23,373 nucleotides of DNA, taken from a bacterium. Lineage in GTDB: Bacteria > CSSED10-310 > JAJRTK01. A program made the position numbers and the translations under genes. Positions 15,441-23,373 of the stretch are shown piece by piece. A model generated the notes under the pieces. It searched no databases, was not told the DNA's origin, and saw only the letters and a program-made list of their open reading frames with translations. Location: positions 1-23,373 of the forward strand of contig JAJRTK010000256.1 in the NCBI GenBank assembly GCA_024278345.1. The letters are read 5' to 3'. The stretch's first letter is position 1; each line of letters opens with the position of its first letter.

Positions 15441-15594
15441 GGGACCTATCAAATTGTCGTGTTTTTGCCTTACAATTTTCTTCGCCGAAACGGTGGCACC
15501 GGCATCTTGCCGGTGTAGCGCCCTCCGGGCTGCACGGAGCCGGGAAGGAGGCCCGCCCCAGCGGTGATGTTGTCAACCGGATCTGATAGGTCCC
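15441..15594. mobile_element. family A MITE-like element, copy 2
   Basis: Second 154-bp copy, same orientation as 14125-14278 and differing at only a few bases. It is flanked by a perfect 8-bp target duplication CTCCAGAT (15433-15440 and 15595-15602). The internal hairpin CACCGGCA-TCT-TGCCGGTG is perfect here. The perfect duplication suggests a later insertion than copy 1. It lies 30 bp from the family B element. The following 15603-15848 contains nothing I recognise. Confidence 0.92.
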
Positions 15595-15848
15595 CTCCAG
15601 ATTGGTCTGCGAGCTTTGGAACGTCGCTCCACGCCCAACCTGGCGAACCCGGCGGGCGGCTCTGGGGCGGCAAATCGATCCCGCTTGACCGTCTGGTCCA
15701 TGCCCATCCTGTCAATGGCGCAGTGGGCTTCCCCCTCTTTCGTTGGAGTACTCTAGCAGAATTTTGGACGAAACTGCATCTTTCCGCACCAGAGTCAAGA
15801 ACCAGCCAGCAGATTGAAACCGGGGGCGGATCGACTGCGGAGGCGTGC

Positions 15849-16439
15849 TTACTGGGCCGCAGCGCTGATCACTTTCACGACCTTCGCTCCCTTTTCTATG
15901 TATTTCATCGCCTCATCAAACGTCCAGCCTTTTTTCTTATGACGAGAAGATTGCCTTTCCATTGCCTTTCGAGTGGACAAAACTTCCCGCTTCAGTTGCT
16001 TCTTGCTGTAAGTCACGCGATTTGTTGGTGTAAACCTGCGCTCCCTCGGGCCGGATTTGCCGCCTATCCACTGTCCCGCTCCAAAGTCAACGCGGAACCC
16101 CGTCTTAAGATTCGTAATGTAGACCGTCTTGGGCAACCAACCTGCGTTGGAGCCCGCATTGTCATGCCCCAGCTTGATGGCACGCAGAGCCCCCAGGCGG
16201 CGGATGCTCAGAACGTCGGTGTCCCAGTGTCCACGTTCAAAGCTATCGCCCACGGGATCAAGCACAACTTTACGAGTCGTGCCCTTTGCCCCAAATAGCT
16301 GGATGAATACATTCGCATCAGTTCCCGCATGACTCGTGTCCGCTGTGTATATCGTGACACGGTAAGGGTCCGCTTCAGCAATTGGCGGGAGTATCGTCGC
16401 CATGACCAACGCTACAATCAGCATTCCTTTGTTATTCAT
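15849..16439 (-). CDS. secreted PLAT/LH2-domain protein
   Basis: A 196-residue protein with a signal peptide: MNNKG, hydrophobic core to about residue 20, then AEA (21-23) as probable signal peptidase I site. It is followed by a PLAT/LH2 beta-sandwich at about 26-115: YRVTIYTADTSHAGTDANVFIQLFG, then RGHWDTDVLSI, LGALRAIKLGHDNAGSNAGWLPKTVYI. These are the signature segments of the domain known from lipoxygenases, polycystins and alpha-toxin, which binds lipids or partner proteins. The C-terminal third is basic and helical (KKQLKREVLSTRKAMERQ) with no enzyme domain. ATG 16439 has AAGGAGG nine bases upstream; the open frame extends to 16475 but the signal peptide sets the start. Exported to periplasm or outside. 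Partner and role unknown. Confidence 0.82.
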   Translation of the reverse strand: MNNKGMLIVALVMATILPPIAEADPYRVTIYTADTSHAGTDANVFIQLFGAKGTTRKVVLDPVGDSFERGHWDTDVLSIRRLGALRAIKLGHDNAGSNAGWLPKTVYITNLKTGFRVDFGAGQWIGGKSGPRERRFTPTNRVTYSKKQLKREVLSTRKAMERQSSRHKKKGWTFDEAMKYIEKGAKVVKVISAAAQ

Positions 16440-16485
16440 GAATCGGCTCCTCCTTCTTTTCGATAGATGATGCAATCTTTTTTAG

Positions 16486-16513
16486 AGTATCCTGCCATCT
16501 ACGCACCGGTCAA
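16486..16513 (-). promoter_or_regulatory. probable sigma-70 promoter of the PLAT gene
   Basis: TTGACC (16513-16508) and GATACT (16491-16486) lie 16 bp apart on the minus strand, with five and four matches to consensus. Initiation would be near 16479, giving a leader of about 40 bases that holds the strong AAGGAGG ribosome site of the PLAT gene. Confidence 0.45.
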
Positions 16514-16611
16514 GGGGTGATAAATCTCATGACAGGCGGACACACTTGCCTCACTGAGTCCGACCCATGGGTCTTGACCCAGATATCTCATCACGGATCG
16601 TAGAGACGCGG

Positions 16612-16829
16612 GGGGTATCCACGTAAGGCGGGACACTCCAGAAAACAAAAGAGAAACCGCGCAGCGCACAAGAGTGTGGGTCCAGGTAGGGTCACGGCAT
16701 GCCGTGACCCTACCTGGTGGGTGCAGGGCAAAACCCTGCCAGGGGACGGGGGACAGACTCCCCGGACAACCGCCGAGGGTCGCGAGGCGCAAAGGAGTGT
16801 CCAACTGTCCCGCTTTGCGTGGATGCCCC
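16612..16829. mobile_element. family C inverted-repeat element nested in family B copy 2
   Basis: About 218 bp. The left end ATCCACGTAAGGCGGGACA (16617-16635) and the complement of the right end (16806-16824) agree at 17 of 19 positions. The insertion is flanked by GACGCGG and GACGCAG, a probable 7-8 bp target duplication. The interior carries the two-hairpin palindromic module (16682-16739) and the TCCCCGGACAACCGCCGA segment shared with 14319-14336. It has no coding capacity beyond chance ORFs. Confidence 0.72.
16682..16739. repeat. two-hairpin module with a perfect 36-bp palindrome
   Basis: 16682-16717 is a perfect palindrome with 18-base arms and no spacer, starting CCAGGTAGGG and centred on GGCATGCC. 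It is followed by the TGGGT linker and a second stem GCAGGG-CAAAA-CCCTGC (16723-16739). Read on the other strand this is the same order as 130-171: short GCAGGG stem, ACCCACC linker, then a CCAGG-bounded palindrome. The inner arm sequence is entirely different in the two places. Confidence 0.85.
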
Positions 16830-16976
16830 GACGCAGGCAGAGGTGCGTCTCTGGCAAGGACGAGAAGAGGCGGACACCGGAAGCCTAACTGCACTACGTT
16901 GAGGATCCGTCGGAGGATAACGCCGGTGGAGACGATGGATGGGACGCCGCAGCAGGTCGGTGATGAGATATCCGGG

Positions 16977-17239
16977 TTGAGCTGAGACTCATTAACTCCA
17001 GGACTGGCGGGCAGCCACCAGCGCCCGGGGAGCCCCTATGTACGAAGCGATGGGAGCTGGACAACGAGCAGCGCGGAGGGAACGCAACCCGTGTGACATG
17101 CAACCTCAACAAATCGCCAGTTTCCGGTGACCATTTTTACAGATCGCTGGAATCCATGCTAAAGAGGATATCCCGCTCAAACAACCGACTTCGAACCGGA
17201 GGGGCATGCGACCTGCCTCTTGTTTCTGGAGGCAACCGA
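16977..17239. other. intergenic leader region before the DEAD-box helicase
   Basis: 263 bp between the family B element and the helicase ATG. A short open frame in phase with the helicase runs from 17093, but it lacks family signal and a ribosome site. The helicase probably has a leader transcribed from here, as cold-shock helicase genes often do, but I see no convincing promoter or known RNA fold. Together with 16440-16976 this makes an 800-bp gene-free stretch largely occupied by repeat elements. Confidence 0.4.
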
Positions 17240-18997
17240 ATGGACGACACCCCCACCACAGAGTCTGGATTTCGCGAATTAGGGCTTTCCGAGCCGGTGT
17301 TGAAAGCCCTGGAAAACGTGGGCTACGAGACCCCGACCCCAATCCAATCCGCCGCCATCCCCCACCTTCTGGCTGGGAAGGATCTTTTTGGGCAAGCACA
17401 GACGGGCACGGGCAAGACCGCGGCATTTGCCTTGCCCTGCCTTTCCATCATCGACCTCAAGAAAACCCAACCACAGGCACTGGTACTGACTCCCACCCGC
17501 GAGCTCGCCCTGCAAGTAGCCGAGGCATTCCAGCGCTACGCATCCCAACTTCGTGGATTCCACGTTTTGCCCATTTACGGGGGGCAGGGCTATTCCACCC
17601 AGCTTCGTCGATTGATGCGCGGTGTTCACGTGGTCGTCGGGACGCCTGGCCGAGTGATGGATCATCTTCGCCGAGGCACGTTGAATCTTGAGGAACTGCG
17701 GCTTCTGGTCCTGGATGAGGGCGATGAAATGCTGCGTATGGGATTTGTCGATGACGTCGAGTGGATCCTGGAAAGAACTCCGGCTGGGCGGCAGATCGCC
17801 CTCTTTTCGGCGACGTTGCCCACCCCGATCCGCCGAATCGCCAAGAAGCACCTGCGGGAACCCGAACAGATTGTCATCAAGTCACGCACTGCGACGGTTG
17901 AATCGACAAACCAGCGCTATTGGATGGTCAGCGGGTTTCACAAGCTGGATGCGCTGACGCGAATTCTCGAGGCTGAGACGTTCGACGCGGTGTTGATTTT
18001 CGTCCGGACCAAGGTGGCGGCGGTCGAGATATCAGAGAATCTGAAGGCCCGAGGATACGCGTCCGAGGCCCTCAACGGCGACGTTCCCCAGCGGCAGAGA
18101 GAGCAGATTGTCGGACGCCTCAAGTCGGGCGGGCTGAACATCGTCGTGGCAACCGATGTCGCGGCCCGTGGACTAGACGTCCATCGAATCAGTCACGTCA
18201 TTAACTTTGACATCCCCTACGACACAGAGACCTATGTGCATCGGATCGGTCGAACGGGACGGATGGGAAGGCGCGGAGAGGCCATCCTGTTCGTCACCCC
18301 CCGCGAGCGCCGCATGCTTCGTTCCATCGAGCGGGCGACGAAGCAGAAGATCCAACTGATGCGCCTTCCGTCCACGGAAGACGTCAATGACAAGCGGATC
18401 GCGAGGTTTCGCCAGCGAATCACCGATACAATGGCTCTGGAGGGTCTGGAGCTATACACGAAGATCATCCACCAGTACCAGCAGGATCACGATGTACCCT
18501 CGTTGGAGATCGCGGCGGCACTGGCCAAGATCGCCCAAGGTGACACTCCGCTGCTACTTCCTCCGGAGCCCGAACGAAAGACAATCTGCGCCGCCCCGCC
18601 AGCGACGCGCCAAAGACGGATGCCCAAAGAGGCAAGGGGGGCGAAAAAACCGCCATTAGGCTGGGAGAGCTTCCGCATGGAGGTCGGCCACCAAGACGGT
18701 GTGCGACCAGCTAACATCGTCGGTGCCATCGCCAACGAGGCCGAGCTCGACAGCCGCTACATCGGCCGGATCGACATCTACGACCACCACAGCACCGTCG
18801 ATCTTCCCGAGGGCATGCCACATGAGATACTCCGGGTTCTCCAGCGTACGTTTATCGCTGGAAAGCGCCTCTGCATCTCCCGCTTGCGCAACCGAAACAA
18901 GTCCGGAAAGAACAGGATGCTCCCGAAGAAGACCAGGATGGACGGTAAGAAAAAACGGCTGCGCAAACAAAAAAGCCGCACCGGTCTCCTCCACTAG
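17240..18997 (+). CDS. deaD: DEAD-box ATP-dependent RNA helicase (CsdA/DeaD type)
   Basis: RNA helicase for ribosome assembly and mRNA unwinding. In 585 residues the motifs appear in order: Q motif with PTPIQ (32-36), Walker A AQTGTGKT (53-60), PTRELA (85-90), TPGR (135-138), motif II as DEGD (159-162) instead of DEAD, SAT (190-192), then the second RecA domain with ATDVAARGLDV and HRIGRTGRMGR. After a helical linker, a DbpA-type RNA-binding domain (about 480-545, NIVGAIANEAELDSRYIGRIDIYDHHSTVDLP form) and a strongly basic tail follow. The DbpA domain and tail suggest rRNA or broad RNA binding, as in CsdA. ATG 17240 is set by GGAGG seven bases upstream. The stop is 10 bp from the convergent atpC stop. 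Confidence 0.94.
   Translation: MDDTPTTESGFRELGLSEPVLKALENVGYETPTPIQSAAIPHLLAGKDLFGQAQTGTGKTAAFALPCLSIIDLKKTQPQALVLTPTRELALQVAEAFQRYASQLRGFHVLPIYGGQGYSTQLRRLMRGVHVVVGTPGRVMDHLRRGTLNLEELRLLVLDEGDEMLRMGFVDDVEWILERTPAGRQIALFSATLPTPIRRIAKKHLREPEQIVIKSRTATVESTNQRYWMVSGFHKLDALTRILEAETFDAVLIFVRTKVAAVEISENLKARGYASEALNGDVPQRQREQIVGRLKSGGLNIVVATDVAARGLDVHRISHVINFDIPYDTETYVHRIGRTGRMGRRGEAILFVTPRERRMLRSIERATKQKIQLMRLPSTEDVNDKRIARFRQRITDTMALEGLELYTKIIHQYQQDHDVPSLEIAAALAKIAQGDTPLLLPPEPERKTICAAPPATRQRRMPKEARGAKKPPLGWESFRMEVGHQDGVRPANIVGAIANEAELDSRYIGRIDIYDHHSTVDLPEGMPHEILRVLQRTFIAGKRLCISRLRNRNKSGKNRMLPKKTRMDGKKKRLRKQKSRTGLLH
18950..18978 (-). terminator. rho-independent terminator of the atp operon
   Basis: On the minus strand, 30 bases after the atpC stop, CGGCT (18978-18974) pairs with AGCCG (18960-18956) across a 13-base loop, extendable by one wobble pair. 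Six T residues (18955-18950) follow at once. The structure lies inside the 3' coding end of the convergent helicase gene, within codons for its lysine-rich tail. The stem is short, so strength is uncertain. Confidence 0.5.
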
Positions 18998-19007
18998 AAT
19001 GCGCGGG

Positions 19008-19412
19008 CTATTTAGTGAAACTGAGATCGAGGAAGACCTCTGCTTCTTCGAGCTGTCGCTGGGCTTGGAGGAAATCGGTGGAATCGTCCGGGCTCTCGAG
19101 CTGCTCGATAGCCGCCTGACGAAGCTTCTTGTGCTTGACGAAATCGATGGATTCAGGGAGCGAGCCCTCTTCCACAAGAACGCTCACTTGGTTCTCGTGG
19201 ATCTCCAAGATTCCCTTGCCCACGACCAACTTGTAGGTTTGCCCCTCCGCGACATAGCTGAGTAAGCCCACCCGAAGATTGGTCACCAGCGGCTCGTGAT
19301 CCGGGAGCAGACCACGCAGCCCGTCATAGGCTGGAACGATGACCTCTTCGACTTCGGTCTCCACCAGGAGCTGTTCCGGAGTTACGATTTCGAGTTTCAG
19401 ATGACTCGCCAT
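19008..19412 (-). CDS. atpC: ATP synthase F1 epsilon subunit
   Basis: Central-stalk subunit that couples rotation and can inhibit ATP hydrolysis. The 134-residue protein has the N-terminal beta-sandwich (LKLEIVTPEQLLVETEVEEVIVPAYDGLRGLLPDHEPLVTNLRVG form, about 5-50) with the usual GLLPDHEPL segment, then a shorter C-terminal helical hairpin (KHKKLRQAAIEQLESP, then LQAQRQLEEAEVFLDL). Length is typical. ATG 19412 has AAGGG upstream at about eight bases. It is the last gene of the atp operon, 125 bp after atpD, a longer gap than between the other genes. Confidence 0.94.
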   Translation of the reverse strand: MASHLKLEIVTPEQLLVETEVEEVIVPAYDGLRGLLPDHEPLVTNLRVGLLSYVAEGQTYKLVVGKGILEIHENQVSVLVEEGSLPESIDFVKHKKLRQAAIEQLESPDDSTDFLQAQRQLEEAEVFLDLSFTK

Positions 19413-19537
19413 CGGAGTTCCCTTTCAGGCGGCGGTGGGCCGGTTTTGTCGCAACCAGCCACACGCCATGTTGGTTCCACAGCTTTGGAATCGCCAGGAG
19501 TCCCAGGCGTGGTGTGCCTGCGGGCTCCCGCATTTTT

Positions 19538-20962
<1,425 letters not shown>

Positions 20963-20997
20963 TCAAGCTTTCTGATGGTTCTAGCGCCTTGTTTCTT

Positions 20998-21858
20998 CTA
21001 AGAAGTCAGGGCTTCCGCGCCGGAAACAATCTCAAGAATCTCGCTGGTAATGGAGGCCTGCCGCGCTCGGTTGTAGCGCAACGTCAGGTGATCGATCATC
21101 TCCGAAGCGTTGCGAGTGGCGCTTTCCATCGCCGTCATTCTTGCCCCGTGCTCACTGGCTATCGACTCGAGCAACATTTGAAAAACCTGGTTTCGCACGA
21201 AACGGGGAAGAAGCTCTCCCAAAATGGCATCGGGAGATGGAGCGAAGCGATAATCGATCTCCGACTCGCCTGTGGGACGAGGTATGGGAAGAAGACGTTC
21301 TATGCGAACCGTTTGAGACATTGCCGACCGGAATTCCGTGTAGATCACGTGAACAGCATCGACTTTCTTTTGCAGGAAGTCGTCCATGAGTTCGTCGGCC
21401 AAAGATCGGGCCAATTCGACACCAATCTTGCCGGTTTGATCGGTCCGCTGCCTCAAGGTTGGCACCTCCCGACGGCGAAAATAGTCTGCGGCCTTCCGGC
21501 CAAAGAGGTTCAAGTGGGATTCTTCTCCCGCCTTGTCCCTAGACTCTACGAACCGGTGGGCACCTTTCAAGATGTTCGAATTGAAGCTCCCGCAAAGCCC
21601 TCGGTCGGCGCAAAGGACAAGGAGCTCTACTTTCTGCTCGCCTTGTACCTCCGCCAGGAGCGGATGTTTGTCACCGGCGTGGGTTGCGATATTCGCCACG
21701 AGCTCTCGAAGGCGCCCAGCGAAGGGACGGGCAGCTTCCACCGCCATTTGTGCCCTACGCAGCTTGGCGCCGGAAACGAGCTTCATCGCACGGGTGATCT
21801 GTTGGGTGTTCTTAACGCTCTTGATGCGCCGTTTGATATCCCTCAGGTTCTCTGGCAT
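20998..21858 (-). CDS. atpG: ATP synthase F1 gamma subunit
   Basis: Rotary shaft subunit. The 286-residue product shows the N-terminal helix LRDIKRRIKSVKNTQQITRAMKLVSGAKLRRAQ form, the Rossmann-like middle with LCADRGLCGSFNSNI, and the C-terminal helix ENASEMIDHLTLRYNRARQASITSEILEIVSGAEAL form (here ATRNASEMID). These terminal coiled-coil helices are the hallmark of the family. ATG 21858 is supported by the family N-terminus, though the ribosome site (TTGGA) is weak. It follows atpA by 88 bp. Confidence 0.96.
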   Translation of the reverse strand: MPENLRDIKRRIKSVKNTQQITRAMKLVSGAKLRRAQMAVEAARPFAGRLRELVANIATHAGDKHPLLAEVQGEQKVELLVLCADRGLCGSFNSNILKGAHRFVESRDKAGEESHLNLFGRKAADYFRRREVPTLRQRTDQTGKIGVELARSLADELMDDFLQKKVDAVHVIYTEFRSAMSQTVRIERLLPIPRPTGESEIDYRFAPSPDAILGELLPRFVRNQVFQMLLESIASEHGARMTAMESATRNASEMIDHLTLRYNRARQASITSEILEIVSGAEALTS

Positions 21859-21946
21859 GAGTTCGGTCCAATTGCGTGCGGTTCGAAGGGACGCGCCTAT
21901 TAAGGCGCTGTGGATGACGGCAGATCACTCAACAAGGGGGGAGAAA

Positions 21947-23373
21947 TCAAGAAACTTGGTAGCCCTCTTTGAACTCGTCCAGTGCCTTCCTCAGCTCTTC
22001 TTCGATCTCCTCTGTCAACTTCCCGGCTTTGGTGATCTTCCCCGGCAACTCCGAATATCTCGAATCGATGAAGGCATAGAGTTTCTCTTCGAAATCTCTA
22101 CCTGCGGAAACCGGGTAATCATCGAGGTAACCGTTGGTTGCCGCGAAAATGATGAGCACCTGACTGGAAGCCGAAAGCGGCTTGTACTGGTTTTGTTTGA
22201 GGATTTCAGTCAAACGCTCACCACGGGCAAGCTGCCGCTGGGTCGCCTTATCCAAATCACTTCCAAACTGTGCAAACGCCGCCATCTCACGGTACTGTGC
22301 CAATTCTAGGCGGAGCGTGCCAGCCACCTGCTTCATCGCCTTGATCTGAGCGGCACCGCCCACGCGGGACACCGAAAGACCCACGTTCACCGCCGGCCGA
22401 ATCCCTGAATAGAAAAGATCCGACTCAAGGTAAATCTGGCCATCCGTAATAGAAATCACGTTTGTCGGAATATAGGCTGACACGTCGCCAGCTTGGGTTT
22501 CGATAATGGGCAAAGCCGTAAGAGAGCCACCACCCAGGTCATCACTGAGCTTCGCTCCCCGTTCCAAAAGCCGGGAATGGAGATAGAAAACGTCGCCGGG
22601 ATAGGCTTCGCGACCCGGAGGCCGGCGTAGAAGGAGCGACATCTGACGGTAGGCAACAGCATGCTTGGAAAGGTCGTCGTAGATCAGTAGCGAGTGCTCG
22701 CCCTTGTCTCGAAAATATTCGCCCATGGCACAACCGGCATACGGCGCCAAATACTGGAGCGGCGCTGCCGTTGCCGCTGGCGCGGCAATCACCGTCGTGT
22801 ATTCCATGGCTCCGTGTTCTTCCAGCGTCTTGACCACCTGAGCAATCGTCGATTGCTTTTGTCCGATGGCAACGTAAAAGCATTTCACGTCGCCGCCCTT
22901 CTGGTTGATGATCGTATCGATGGCAACCGCCGTCTTCCCGGTTTGCCGATCACCGATGATCAGCTCCCGTTGGCCGCGACCGATGGGAATGATCGAGTCA
23001 ATCGCCTTTAGGCCGGTCTGCAATGGTTCGTGGACCGACTTCCGCTCGATGACGCCCGGGGCAATCTTCTCGACCTCAGAGTAGATCTCCGCCTCGATAG
23101 GCCCCTTCCCGTCAAGAGGCTGGCCCAGAGCATTGACCACGCGGCCCACGAGCGCTTCGCCCACGGGAACCTGCATAATCTTACCAGTCCGCTTGACGAT
23201 GTCGCCTTCACGGATCTTCGTAAAATCACCGAAGATGACCGTCCCGACGTTGTCCTCTTCCAAGTTCAAGGCCATACCGGCGATTTCTCCAGGAAACTCC
23301 AAAAGCTCGCCTGCCATACACTTGTCAAGGCCATAAATGCGAGCGATCCCATCGCCTGTCTCAATGACCTTCC
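21947..23373 (-). CDS. atpA: ATP synthase F1 alpha subunit (5' end outside the window)
   Basis: Non-catalytic nucleotide-binding subunit of F1. About 474 codons are visible. Reading continues without a stop past the ATG at 23317 to the window edge, with upstream codons giving [18 protein letters not shown], the usual sequence of the N-terminal beta-barrel, so the real start lies outside. Seen: Walker A GDRQTGKT, then [25 protein letters not shown] form, [45 protein letters not shown] form and [10 protein letters not shown]. The C-terminal helical domain is complete. It is upstream of atpG, D and C, and the Fo genes and atpH probably precede it beyond the edge. Confidence 0.97.
   Translation of the reverse strand, partial: KVIETGDGIARIYGLDKCMAGELLEFPGEIAGMALNLEEDNVGTVIFGDFTKIREGDIVKRTGKIMQVPVGEALVGRVVNALGQPLDGKGPIEAEIYSEVEKIAPGVIERKSVHEPLQTGLKAIDSIIPIGRGQRELIIGDRQTGKTAVAIDTIINQKGGDVKCFYVAIGQKQSTIAQVVKTLEEHGAMEYTTVIAAPAATAAPLQYLAPYAGCAMGEYFRDKGEHSLLIYDDLSKHAVAYRQMSLLLRRPPGREAYPGDVFYLHSRLLERGAKLSDDLGGGSLTALPIIETQAGDVSAYIPTNVISITDGQIYLESDLFYSGIRPAVNVGLSVSRVGGAAQIKAMKQVAGTLRLELAQYREMAAFAQFGSDLDKATQRQLARGERLTEILKQNQYKPLSASSQVLIIFAATNGYLDDYPVSAGRDFEEKLYAFIDSRYSELPGKITKAGKLTEEIEEELRKALDEFKEGYQVS

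Larger units (their letters stand above)
16578..16976. mobile_element. family B element, copy 2, interrupted by a family C insertion
   Basis: Left end CCCAGATATCTCATCA (one change from copy 1) at 16578-16593 and right end TGATGAGATATCCGGG at 16961-16976. Internal sequence flanking the insertion aligns with copy 1, for example GAGGCGGACACCGGA and CTGCACTACGT. Removing 16612-16829 plus one target repeat leaves about 174 bp, matching the 176 bp of copy 1. Flanks show TTGA on both sides (16974-16977 overlaps aside, left TTGA is 16574-16577 and right TTGA is 16977-16980), a probable 4-5 bp target duplication. Confidence 0.82.

Noticed and set aside
15317-15586. Open frame ending in a peptide also encoded at 13899-14270
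   Set aside because: The shared peptide is just the translation of the two family A elements; it reads through the element borders and has no ribosome site.
17150-17176. A further family C end before the helicase gene
   Set aside because: ATCCA is present but the second block matches GCGGG at only three of five positions.
17093-17239. N-terminal extension of the helicase
   Set aside because: The Q-motif region begins soon after ATG 17240, which has GGAGG upstream; the extension has neither a ribosome site nor family similarity.
20989-21903. 304-residue open frame on the plus strand opposite atpG
   Set aside because: It is the antisense of a clearly conserved ATP synthase gene; its translation shows no recognisable domain.

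Overview
The window is a GC-rich bacterial chromosome segment. It holds most of a menaquinone (vitamin K2) pathway, the distal half of an F1Fo ATP synthase operon, and a repeat-rich accessory stretch between them. Gene content suggests a Gram-negative bacterium that respires with menaquinone. The gene set and the abundance of GC-rich palindromic repeats and MITE-like elements fit a Verrucomicrobia/PVC-type genome, but nothing here proves the phylum.

Layout. 1-251: GC-rich hairpin repeats. 252-1346 (-): DNA polymerase IV, dinB. 1614-3111 (+): a 31-residue membrane peptide, then a class V aminotransferase (cysteine desulfurase-like), four bases apart. 3441-12946 (-): prenyl-diphosphate synthase, menG/ubiE, menF, menD, menA, menC, menE, transcribed in that order. 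Many junctions overlap (ubiE/menF 17 bp, menF/menD 4 bp, menD/menA 4 bp, menA/menC 7 bp), so translation is probably coupled. The genes cover chorismate to isochorismate (MenF), SEPHCHC (MenD), o-succinylbenzoate (MenC), OSB-CoA (MenE), prenylation of DHNA (MenA, with the chain from the prenyl synthase) and C-methylation (MenG). menB, menH and a DHNA-CoA thioesterase are not in the window.

13278-17239 is an accessory zone. It has three stand-alone minus-strand genes (a sugar O-methyltransferase-like gene of lower GC, a YebE/DUF533 protein, a secreted PLAT-domain protein) among at least three families of small non-coding inverted-repeat elements. Family A is present twice (154 bp each, with 8-bp target duplications). 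Family B is present twice (about 175 bp). Family C is nested inside one B copy. 17240-18997 (+): DEAD-box RNA helicase with a DbpA-type C-terminal domain and a DEGD motif. 19008-23373 (-): atpA (cut by the window edge), atpG, atpD, atpC, ending at a probable terminator that lies inside the 3' end of the convergent helicase gene.

The most notable points are the mobile-element archaeology at 14.1-17.0 kb (an insertion within an insertion, with an internal empty-site comparison), two-hairpin palindromic modules whose arms change but stay complementary, a MenC enzyme with an in-frame tandem 7-residue repeat, and an A-family element placed so that it could supply the promoter of the methyltransferase gene. 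I found no rRNA, tRNA, CRISPR array or transposase gene.
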